52,441 bases of DNA from Cyanobacteria bacterium CG_2015-22_32_23. Its GTDB lineage: Bacteria > Cyanobacteriota > Cyanobacteriia > Cyanobacteriales > Cyanobacteriaceae. The position numbers and the translations under genes are program-made. The stretch lies in contig JAACUG010000070.1 in the NCBI GenBank assembly GCA_009993045.1, positions 1 through 52,441 of the forward strand, given 5' to 3'. Positions 45,816-52,441 of the stretch are shown piece after piece; position 1 is the first letter of the stretch, and each line of letters begins with the position of its first letter. A model generated the notes under the pieces. That model did not search any database. It saw only the letters and a program-made list of their open reading frames with translations, and was not told the DNA's origin.

Positions 45816-46292
45816 CTATATACTAGAAGCTCTCAACCAAGCAACCGTTATCGCTAAAAACATACAACCTACAATAGTTATTCCCATTAATAATAGAGCA
45901 AATAATTCTCCACTAGATAAAGGTCGATCATTCGTATCTAAGTACTCTAATGTTCCATGGGAATCTTCGGGGGATGATCCTGATGGTGTAAAATCATAAG
46001 AACTTTGAATCACATTCCATCGAGAATAACCAATTTGTAAATCATAAAGAGATCGCCTTTGAGGATTAGCTAAAACTCCATAAGCCTCATTTAATCGTTG
46101 AAATTTTTGTTTCGCCTCTTCTAACGGTAAATTAGTGGTGTCAGGATGGTATAGTTTACTTAATTCTCGGTAAGCTCTTCTAATCTCAATAACAGAAGCA
46201 TTCGGATGTAAATTTAACAGTCCATAATGGGTATGAGCAAAATATCCTTTAAGTTGAGATGGAGATTGAAAATTATTCCGATTAGAATTCAC
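45816..46292 (-). CDS. membrane-anchored J-domain protein
   Basis: 158 residues. N-terminal J domain (about 19-85) with HPD at 49-51, KFQRLNEAYGVLANPQRRSLYD, then a linker and a C-terminal membrane segment (LLLMGITIVGCMFLAITVAW, about 133-152). It would tether DnaK to a membrane. Neighbours are DUF3143 and, across a divergent region, the exported thioredoxin-like gene and vipp1. Confidence 0.88.
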   Translation of the reverse strand: MNSNRNNFQSPSQLKGYFAHTHYGLLNLHPNASVIEIRRAYRELSKLYHPDTTNLPLEEAKQKFQRLNEAYGVLANPQRRSLYDLQIGYSRWNVIQSSYDFTPSGSSPEDSHGTLEYLDTNDRPLSSGELFALLLMGITIVGCMFLAITVAWLRASSI

Positions 46293-46372
46293 GGTTTTTT
46301 AACTCAAGATCTGTTTCAATATTCTATTACATGATCTTATTTTTTTGTATCCCATTTATCAAACTTTAACTT

Positions 46373-46948
46373 ATGTTAGCCACTCGGTTTTATTCTGCTT
46401 TAAAACGTATTTTTATTATTTTCTTTTGTACTTTAACCCTTTGGTTTAGTTACTCTGATGTTAGTCGTGCAGATATTAATAATGATCGCTACGATGGTAA
46501 TATTTTTGTTGTCTATGCGGGTAATGGTTCTTTAGTACCCTCAAAACTAACTTTAAAACAATCTTTAGATCGAAAAATGCCCGTGATTTTAGTTTATTAT
46601 CTAGATGACAATAGTGATTCTAAACAATATGCTTTTATTGTCTCTCGTTTTCAAGAATTTTATGGTCGTGCAGCTAGTCTCATTGCTACTACAGTGGACA
46701 CCATTCCCCCTAAAGATCAATATCAACCCGATGAGCTAGGTTACTATTATAAAGGTGGTATTCCCCAAACTGTGGTACTAGATCAAGAAGGTAATGTGGT
46801 TTTTGATCAAATCGGACAATCAAGATTTGAAGACGTGGACGATGTATTACGGAAAGTTTTTGATTTATTACCTCGTTCAGAATCAGTGGAATTAAAACGC
46901 AAAACTTTCAATGAATTTAACAGCGAATTAGTACCCGTTAATAAATAA
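46373..46948 (+). CDS. exported thioredoxin-like protein, PSI-accumulation-factor type
   Basis: 191 residues; signal-anchor (IFIIFFCTLTLWFSYSDVSRA) then a thioredoxin-like fold: NIFVVYAGNGSLVPSKLTL, PVILVYYLDDNSDSKQYAFI, GGIPQTVVLDQEGNVVFDQIG. No CxxC is present, so it is not a redox enzyme. It resembles cyanobacterial thylakoid proteins named for photosystem I accumulation; that name rests on my recall of the family. It is divergent from the J-domain gene (80 bp) and convergent with vipp1. Confidence 0.65.
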   Translation: MLATRFYSALKRIFIIFFCTLTLWFSYSDVSRADINNDRYDGNIFVVYAGNGSLVPSKLTLKQSLDRKMPVILVYYLDDNSDSKQYAFIVSRFQEFYGRAASLIATTVDTIPPKDQYQPDELGYYYKGGIPQTVVLDQEGNVVFDQIGQSRFEDVDDVLRKVFDLLPRSESVELKRKTFNEFNSELVPVNK

Positions 46949-46959
46949 AACAATTAATT

Positions 46960-46995
46960 GATAGGATAAATAGTTAGTAATTTCTATCTCCTATC
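46960..46995. terminator. hairpin between convergent genes
   Basis: GATAGGA and TCCTATC pair perfectly around 22 bases, in which AAATAG/CTATC can extend the pairing. It lies 12 bp past the thioredoxin-like gene and 11 bp from the end of vipp1, so it could act for both directions. No strong T-run. Confidence 0.4.
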
Positions 46996-47005
46996 TTCCA
47001 ATTAT

Positions 47006-47809
47006 TTAACTTTTTCTTAATTGCTCCCGTAATTTTTCTAATTCATCATCCATAAATGCTCCACTTGAAGCTGGGGAAGAAGTTGCAGAAGTAGGATTAT
47101 CCATACCTTGAGGTAAAGCAGTAGTTGGTTGAGGTGTACCAGATAGGGGAATACCTGATAATTGTGCTTTCATCATCGCTAACTCATCTTCTACCTCGCT
47201 ACCCCCTTCTAATGCTGCCCATTTAGAATCACCCCCTATTCCTGCTAATTCTCCTTCAGCACCAGAAATAGCTTCCATTTGTACAACTTTGTCTTCCATA
47301 CGTTCAAAAGCTGCCATAGCAGAGTTAGTATTTAAACTACTAATGGTACTTTGTAACTGTTGGTTAGCTTTAGCCGCACTCATACGAGCTTTGAGCATAT
47401 CTTTCTTGGTTTTTGCTTCAGAAATTTTACTCTCTAAGCCAGTGAGATTACGACGTAAAGCGTCAATTTGACCTACTTGCCCATCTAATTGAGCTTTTAA
47501 AGTAGCTGCGGTGTCGGCATGGGTTTTTTTCCGCACCAAGGCTTCTCGGGCTAAAGTTTCTTCTCCTTTGGTTAAAGCTAATTGAGCCCGTTGTTGCCAC
47601 ATATTAGCTTCGGAAACATTTTTTTGGTACTGTTGTTCTGTTCTTTTTTGAGCAGCAATAGCTTGTGCTACCGCTTGACGCATTTTAACTAAATCATCGC
47701 CCATTTCACGAAGGCTTTGCTCTAGGACTTTTTCAGGATCTTCAGCTTTATCAATCATATCATTGACATTAGCTCTGACTACTCTACTGATGCGATCAAA
47801 AATTCCCAT
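47006..47809 (-). CDS. vipp1: Vipp1/IM30 thylakoid membrane-remodelling protein
   Basis: 267 residues. PspA-type helical core (MGIFDRISRVVRANVNDMID amphipathic helix; EDPEKVLEQSLREM; long coiled coil to about 190) plus the Vipp1-only C-terminal extension (DDELEKLREQLRKS). ESCRT-III-like rings or spirals of Vipp1 support thylakoid formation and repair. The extension separates it from plain PspA. Cluster with a J protein recalls the VIPP1-HSP70-J protein link known in Chlamydomonas. Confidence 0.92.
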   Translation of the reverse strand: MGIFDRISRVVRANVNDMIDKAEDPEKVLEQSLREMGDDLVKMRQAVAQAIAAQKRTEQQYQKNVSEANMWQQRAQLALTKGEETLAREALVRKKTHADTAATLKAQLDGQVGQIDALRRNLTGLESKISEAKTKKDMLKARMSAAKANQQLQSTISSLNTNSAMAAFERMEDKVVQMEAISGAEGELAGIGGDSKWAALEGGSEVEDELAMMKAQLSGIPLSGTPQPTTALPQGMDNPTSATSSPASSGAFMDDELEKLREQLRKS

Positions 47810-47894
47810 AATAATTTTAACCTTTTTTCTACTTCTATATTTATATTACTTTATCACTTTCGACTTTGTTCTATTTTAAGTTCATCTTTTAATG

Positions 47895-49112
47895 TTAAAT
47901 GAGATTTTTTTTGAGAAGATTTGTTTTTAAATATTGCAAAATTATCATTCCTATTAAAACACTTATAGCTAGAATCAGCCAAAAATGATTAGCATAAATT
48001 ATACCTTGATCTAACACCCAACCCCCTAAAGGAGGCCCAATTAAATATCCTATGGCCCAACATTGAGAGTTAATGGCAAAATAAATTCCTCGTAAAGAAA
48101 TAGGTGCTAAATCTACGATTAAAGCCGATGCTGGTGGATTATAGGTGATCATGGCGATCGCCCCCATCAAAACAGCGAATAAAGCGTAATAAAAGGAAAA
48201 TTGAGTTATATTACCCGTCACCCAAATAAGAATAAAAGTTACACCCCAAATGGATAAAGAAAAAGTTAATCCTTGAATACGAGTAAGACGATTAAGAATC
48301 CGTAACATTGGTAACTGAAAAATGGCAGCAAAAATAATGTGAAAGCTAAATAAATTACTAATATTACTAATAGAAAATTGATTATCCACAGTAAAGTTAG
48401 TTAAATATAAAGGTAAAGTAGTTTGAATTTGAGATAGATAAGTAGTAAACATGACATTAACTATGCAAAAAATCCATAAACTTTTATCTTTTAAAGCCAA
48501 ACTCCAGCCATGATATTTGCTTTGATGATTGGTTTCAAGAGGATAAATTTCCGTGATGGTAAAATAAATTACAATATAGAATACAAGAAAAGAAAAACCA
48601 TCGATGATAAATAAAAGACGGTAATTATTAGTAATGGCAATAATCCAACCACCGATAATAATTCCCAACCCTAAACCTAAATTATCCGCTAAACGACTGA
48701 TGGCAAAAGCGGAATTTCGTTGACTTGGTGTCGTTAAATCGGCTACTAATGCTTCTGCTGGAGGCCAATAAAGTCCAATACCGAAACCCATTAATACATT
48801 ACCTAATAATAAAAATGAAAAATCAGAAGCGGAAGCTAAAAACACATCAGCTATAGCAGAAATAACCGCCGATAATAAAAGAATTTTCTTTCTTCCCCAA
48901 TCAGGAGAATCACTACCACTTCCACCTAAAAAACGCCCTAAAATTCCTGATACTGATGCACTACCAAGGGCGATACCTACCATTGTCGGGGAAAAACCGA
49001 GTTGATTAACAAAAAAAATTGGGGCATAAAATAAGGTAAAACCTGTCCCAAATTGTAATAATAACCTTCCTCCTGCCAATATCCAAATCTGAGAATTAAG
49101 ATTATTGATCAC
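47895..49112 (-). CDS. MFS transporter
   Basis: 405 residues from a GTG start, 12 predicted segments. The loop GSDSPDWGRKKILLLSAV is the MFS A-motif (D..GRK) and GFGIGLYWPPAEALVADL fits the drug/sugar-exporter type. Substrate unknown. It ends 85 bp before vipp1 on the same strand, but the spacing does not show an operon. Confidence 0.82.
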   Translation of the reverse strand: MINNLNSQIWILAGGRLLLQFGTGFTLFYAPIFFVNQLGFSPTMVGIALGSASVSGILGRFLGGSGSDSPDWGRKKILLLSAVISAIADVFLASASDFSFLLLGNVLMGFGIGLYWPPAEALVADLTTPSQRNSAFAISRLADNLGLGLGIIIGGWIIAITNNYRLLFIIDGFSFLVFYIVIYFTITEIYPLETNHQSKYHGWSLALKDKSLWIFCIVNVMFTTYLSQIQTTLPLYLTNFTVDNQFSISNISNLFSFHIIFAAIFQLPMLRILNRLTRIQGLTFSLSIWGVTFILIWVTGNITQFSFYYALFAVLMGAIAMITYNPPASALIVDLAPISLRGIYFAINSQCWAIGYLIGPPLGGWVLDQGIIYANHFWLILAISVLIGMIILQYLKTNLLKKNLI

Positions 49113-49661
49113 AACTGATTAAGAGAGAATAGTTAATGGAGACGTTTTATTACTTTCTGAAAACATATAATTACTGTTTTTTTTCTTAAGATATATAACT
49201 TTTGCTGAATTTTTGGGCATCATTAATGTTATAGAGGTTTGATGTAGAAATCTCTTGAGTATCATCTATAATATAATTACATAAAAACTTTTAATACTCT
49301 AACATTTTGAGAATTATTTATTCTCCGTGTCCATGATTGAATGCCTCAAACCTTACTGTCAAGTTCGGTGATTACGCATTAACTCTACTAACAATTATAT
49401 TTTTAATCCGTCATCATAGGAATTAATAGCTAAATAGTCTGACCACTATCTTAACTTTAATCTATTGTAATTAATACATTATCAAAAAATAAAATTTTAA
49501 TAGTGAACTTTTATTAACAAACTAACGTCTAAATAGAATGTAAAATGTTAACAAGAGTAAGTAAAAGTCATAATGACTTCGATTAAATGTAAAAATTGCT
49601 TGTAGAAACAATCTTATTTACAAAATCATAGTTCGCTTGAAGTTAGGAGAATATAACCCTT
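49113..49661 (+). promoter_or_regulatory. 549-bp upstream region of the group 2 sigma gene
   Basis: No ORF of note. A 15-base palindrome AAGTCATAATGACTT lies at 49565-49579, 83 bp before the start codon, and looks like a dimer-binding operator. A less AT-rich stretch at 49322-49390 (TCCGTGTCCATGATTGAATG, then CTTACTGTCAAGTTCGGTG) stands out and could be a short RNA. The Shine-Dalgarno TTAGGAG precedes the ATG. Confidence 0.45.
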
Positions 49662-50660
49662 ATGTCAACCGCCAAAGTTACCGCTAGAATAAACGACATT
49701 GATAAAAGAAAGGCCACTACTGTAGATATGGTGCGTACTTATCTGCAAGAAATTGGGAAAGTTCCTCTTTTAAGTCATGAACAAGAGATTGTTTTTGGAA
49801 AACAAGTACAAAAAATGATGGCTTTGTATGGTAAGAAAGAAATATTAGCTGAAGAATTAGATCGTGAACCAACAGAAGTAGAATGGGCTAATGTGGTTGA
49901 TTTATCCCCTAGTGAACTTAAAAAAATTATTCATCAGGGAAAAAGAGCAAAACAAAAAATGATTGAGGCGAATTTACGCTTAGTAGTAGCGATCGCCAAG
50001 AAATATCAAAAAAGAAATATGGAGTTTTTGGATTTAATTCAAGAAGGAAGTTTAGGCTTGGAAAGAGGAGTAGAAAAATTTGATCCCACAAAAGGCTTTA
50101 AATTTTCCACTTATGCTTACTGGTGGATTCGTCAAGCCATTACTCGTGCTATTGCCCAACAAGCTAGAACCATAAGATTACCCATTCATATTACAGAAAA
50201 ACTGAATAAAATCAAAAAAACCCAGAGAGAATTATCTCAAAAACTAGGCAGAAGTCCATCTCCCAATGAAATAGCTTCGGCGTTAGAATTAGAACCAGCT
50301 CAAATTCGGGAGTATTTTAGTATTGCCCGTCAACCCATTTCTTTAGATGTAAAAGTGGGAGATAATCAAGATACTGAATTGTCCGAATTACTCGAAGATA
50401 GTGGTATTTCCCCTGATACTTATATTACTCAAGAATTGATGCGTCAAGATTTACATAAATTGCTGGGAGAATTAACACCTCAACAGCAACAAGTGGTAAA
50501 ACTAAGATTTGGCTTAGAAGACGGAAGAGAATTGTCTTTAGCTAAAATTGGACAAAGAATGAGTATTAGTAGAGAAAGAGTACGACAATTAGAACAACAA
50601 GCCTTAGCTCATTTACGAAAAAAACGTAGTAGTGTTAAAGAATATATTGTTGCTCTGTAA
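49662..50660 (+). CDS. group 2 sigma factor, SigB/SigD type
   Basis: 332 residues, sigma-70 regions 1.2-4.2: VDMVRTYLQEIGKVPLLSHE (1.2), EANLRLVVAIAKKYQKRNME and LDLIQEGSLGLERGVEKFDP (2.1-2.2), KFSTYAYWWIRQAITRAIAQ (2.3-2.4), region 3, and LRFGLEDGRELSLAKIGQRM (4) with the final helix ISRERVRQLEQQALAHLRKK. It lacks the long region 1.1 of the main sigma factor, so it is a non-essential group 2 factor for stress, dark or carbon responses. Which of SigB-E is not settled from the sequence. A terminator-like hairpin follows. Confidence 0.9.
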   Translation: MSTAKVTARINDIDKRKATTVDMVRTYLQEIGKVPLLSHEQEIVFGKQVQKMMALYGKKEILAEELDREPTEVEWANVVDLSPSELKKIIHQGKRAKQKMIEANLRLVVAIAKKYQKRNMEFLDLIQEGSLGLERGVEKFDPTKGFKFSTYAYWWIRQAITRAIAQQARTIRLPIHITEKLNKIKKTQRELSQKLGRSPSPNEIASALELEPAQIREYFSIARQPISLDVKVGDNQDTELSELLEDSGISPDTYITQELMRQDLHKLLGELTPQQQQVVKLRFGLEDGRELSLAKIGQRMSISRERVRQLEQQALAHLRKKRSSVKEYIVAL

Positions 50661-50709
50661 CTGGTGATAAGTTCACTAACGAATCCCTTAAAAATAAGTT
50701 TTTTTCAAG

Positions 50710-50756
50710 AAGCCTAAGCTGTAATCACTGATTTAGCCTAGGTTGTTTATTTTTTG
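50710..50756 (+). terminator. terminator of the group 2 sigma gene
   Basis: AAGCCTAAGCT and AGCCTAGGTT pair imperfectly around about 14 bases, followed by GTTTATTTTTTG. The stem and T-run lie 50-96 bp after the stop in the plus direction. Confidence 0.55.
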
Positions 50757-50757
50757 T

Positions 50758-50961
50758 TTAGGAAAAATCATCGGGAATAATCCATTTAGGTGGGGAGGTT
50801 ATTTTTTTAAATCGAGCAATTTCTGCCATTTCTAGTATTTTGTCTAAAGAAGTATTTTCGATAAATTTAGTAGTTTCTTGGGCAAATTTCTGGTTCGGAC
50901 ATTCTTGACCTAAAATACAACCATTAACGCATTCTATTTGACAATTTACTGTTCTAGTCAT
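50758..50961 (-). CDS. small cysteine-rich protein
   Basis: 67 residues from ATG at 50961, with GAGGGG upstream; a start 17 codons earlier lacks a better site. Cys-x3-Cys-x3-Cys-x5-Cys (CQIECVNGCILGQECPN, residues 7-22) is followed by a helical middle and an aromatic, acidic end (PPKWIIPDDFS). Four close cysteines suggest metal binding or an Fe-S site, but not a standard ferredoxin spacing. Family not recognised; it is divergent from sigG by 209 bp. Confidence 0.65.
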   Translation of the reverse strand: MTRTVNCQIECVNGCILGQECPNQKFAQETTKFIENTSLDKILEMAEIARFKKITSPPKWIIPDDFS

Positions 50962-51170
50962 AAAAATTTTACCCCTCTTTTGACTCAATATCCTAGGTTG
51001 ACATTGTAGCAATTAATGGGGCGAAAATGCTAGTTTTGATGGCGAATATCACTTTAAGTTTAATCCTAGTCTTTAAGCTGTTAGGAGGTAAATTTTGATG
51101 GGGGGAACTTTTTTGAAGAGAAATAGTCAAATTAATTAACAACTATTTTTAAATCAGCATAGAATATATT

Positions 51171-51836
51171 ATGGTATCATCTAGTTCTCTATCTTGGTCT
51201 AATTTTTCTATTCCATTTATACAGCAAAGAGTGAAAGTTGAACAATTATCTAATCCTGATTTAATTTTAAAGTGTCAGCAAGGCATTCAACCTGATAGGT
51301 TAGCTTTTTCTGAATTATTACGTCGCCATCAAGGTTATGTGGATAAGATTTTGTATAACTTAGCGCCCGATTGGCAAGATAGAGGAGATATATCTCAAGA
51401 AGTTTGGATTAGAGTATATAAAAAAATTAAGAGCTTACAAGATCCGAATAAGTTTAAAGGTTGGTTAAGTCGTATTGCTACTAATTTATTTTATGATCAA
51501 CTACGGAAAAAGAAAAGATTTGCCACGCCTTTATCTTTAGATGCTTCCATCATGACAGAAGAGAATGAGATAAAATGGGAAATAGCGTCAGACTTACCTT
51601 TACCTGATGAAAATTTGACTACTGTAGAATTTTATGATCAATTAAGACAAGCTATTGCTGATTTACCTGATACTTTTCGTACCACTATAGTATTAAGAGA
51701 AATACAAGGTCTGAGCTATGAAGAAATTGCAGAAATTACCCAAGTATCCCTTGGTACGGTAAAATCAAGAATAGCAAGAGCAAGAAATAGATTGCAATTA
51801 TTGTTACAACCTTATCTCGATAATCACCATAATTAA
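51171..51836 (+). CDS. sigG: ECF sigma factor, SigG type
   Basis: 221 residues with sigma2 (about 50-115; YLFSELLRR-like start, GDISQEVWIRVYKKIKSL) and sigma4 (about 155-210; LPDTFRTTIVLREIQGLSYE, VSLGTVKSRIARARNRL). Extra N-terminal residues and the partner gene downstream fit SigG (slr1545 type in Synechocystis), an essential envelope-stress ECF factor. 36 bp to the anti-sigma-like gene. Confidence 0.82.
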   Translation: MVSSSSLSWSNFSIPFIQQRVKVEQLSNPDLILKCQQGIQPDRLAFSELLRRHQGYVDKILYNLAPDWQDRGDISQEVWIRVYKKIKSLQDPNKFKGWLSRIATNLFYDQLRKKKRFATPLSLDASIMTEENEIKWEIASDLPLPDENLTTVEFYDQLRQAIADLPDTFRTTIVLREIQGLSYEEIAEITQVSLGTVKSRIARARNRLQLLLQPYLDNHHN

Positions 51837-51872
51837 TTTTTTTATTTCACTAAGTTAAGAAGAGACGATACC

Positions 51873-52373
51873 ATGACTAATCATTCTTACCCTCCTGATA
51901 AATGTACTTTTGAACTTTTAAGCGCTTATTTAGACGGTGAAGTAACTGCCGAGCAACGTAAAGAAGTACAAGAGTTATTATCTAATAGTGAGGAAATTCA
52001 AGGTTTATACACCAGATTATTATACTTACGTCAAGAAATAAATAGTTTACCAACTCCTCAACCTGAATATTCGGCAAAACAACTTTCTGATGCAGTTTTT
52101 GCTAAAGTAGATCAACAAAATAAACAACGTAAAATATGGTTATGGGGTGGCGGTGCTATGGCCGCAGTTTTATTGACAGCAGTGGGTAGTCTTATGAATG
52201 AGAATAGAACACCTTTACTACAAATGGCTCAAGAAAATTCATCTACATCAAATAAAGAAAGTTTAGTTATTGCTTTAAATGAACCTATAATTGAGATGCC
52301 TGTAGAAAATAATCAAGAAACATTAATGATTCCTTTAGATCATTCTTTAATAGATTTGAGTGAGAATAAATAA
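51873..52373 (+). CDS. putative membrane anti-sigma factor, partner of SigG
   Basis: 166 residues. N-terminal helical region (FELLSAYLDGEVTAEQRKEV) of the anti-sigma type, a membrane segment (IWLWGGGAMAAVLLTAVGSL, about 90-110) and an extracytoplasmic tail. The zinc motif H-x3-C-x2-C of ZAS anti-sigma factors is absent: only Cys12 is near. It resembles slr1546-type partners of SigG. It would hold SigG at the membrane until stress. Confidence 0.72.
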   Translation: MTNHSYPPDKCTFELLSAYLDGEVTAEQRKEVQELLSNSEEIQGLYTRLLYLRQEINSLPTPQPEYSAKQLSDAVFAKVDQQNKQRKIWLWGGGAMAAVLLTAVGSLMNENRTPLLQMAQENSSTSNKESLVIALNEPIIEMPVENNQETLMIPLDHSLIDLSENK

Positions 52374-52389
52374 AAAGTATTGACATTCT

Positions 52390-52420
52390 CCCATCACCAA
52401 ATCAAAGATTATGGTGAGGG
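52390..52420. mobile_element. hairpin like an IS200/IS605-type end
   Basis: TTGACATTCTCCC precedes a hairpin (CCC, TCACCA / TGGTGA, GGG) and GGGATTCTAACTTC follows. In cyanobacteria TTGACATTCTCCC-hairpin-GGGATTCT is common at the ends of IS200/IS605 elements and solo remnants. The window ends 21 bases later, so whether an element lies beyond cannot be seen. Confidence 0.5.
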
Positions 52421-52441
52421 ATTCTAACTTCAACCACCTAA

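Noticed and set aside
46373-46948. Active thioredoxin or disulfide isomerase
   Set aside because: The thioredoxin-like fold lacks a CxxC, so redox catalysis is unlikely.
1-52441. tRNA, rRNA, riboswitch or prophage
   Set aside because: I saw no cloverleaf with the usual T-loop, no rRNA core, no known riboswitch core and no phage structural or integrase genes.

Overview
The window is cyanobacterial. The sequence shows an AT-rich chromosome with at least a dozen HIP1 octamers (GCGATCGC), several families of 7-bp tandem repeats, and genes found essentially only in oxygenic phototrophs: apcD (allophycocyanin B), prk, vipp1, a Ycf66-family gene, the opcA/zwf pair, a DUF3143 gene and a SigG-type ECF sigma factor with its partner. 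Low GC and this gene set fit the Geminocystis/Cyanobacterium group. That placement is inference and no rRNA is present to confirm it.

Layout. 1-1200 is an eroded accessory patch: the tail of an unidentified gene, an ArsB/NhaD-type transporter fragment, a complete YefM/YoeB toxin-antitoxin (TA) pair, a beheaded PIN-toxin fragment and a small inverted-repeat element. 1246-8886 holds leuB, rimM, a PAS/GAF/GGDEF/EAL c-di-GMP protein, an ArnT-like glycosyltransferase and a PAP2 phosphatase. 9070-15377 holds a membrane protein, apcD, a TPR protein, glcF (photorespiration), a lipoprotein and metK. 15936-24441 holds radA and a phosphate uptake locus (two tandem pstS, pstC, pstA, pstB, and divergent sphX) with two Pho-box-like operators. 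24651-34356 is a mixed block: ABC exporter, a Cys/Lys-rich repeat protein divergent from Ycf66, an adenosine-kinase-like sugar kinase, an FAD oxidoreductase, an IscA-like protein, a cupin, a creatininase-family protein and a nitrilase-family protein.

34418-39485 is the most interesting part. Five co-oriented genes (ArsR-type regulator, degenerate metallo-beta-lactamase-fold protein, SulP anion transporter, stand-alone receiver, Tat-exported beta-carbonic-anhydrase-like protein) lie divergent from prk across a short region with a palindrome. I propose this as a candidate regulated inorganic-carbon (or other anion) module; the function is inferred, not shown.

39698-52441 holds a CHAD protein, an Hsp20 with a possible RNA thermometer, opcA and zwf (oxidative pentose phosphate pathway), a second TA pair, a thylakoid-biogenesis cluster (DUF3143, membrane-anchored J protein, exported thioredoxin-like protein, vipp1), an MFS transporter, a group 2 sigma factor with a long leader, a small cysteine-rich protein, and sigG with its putative anti-sigma gene. 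The right edge carries a hairpin like the ends of IS200/IS605-type elements.

A recurring theme is that heptamer arrays lie inside short inverted-repeat-bounded, MITE-like elements. I see three families. One has two copies, one of which supplies the stop codon of the ABC exporter. Another has two copies, each beside a TA pair. I see no tRNA, rRNA, CRISPR array, prophage or complete insertion sequence.
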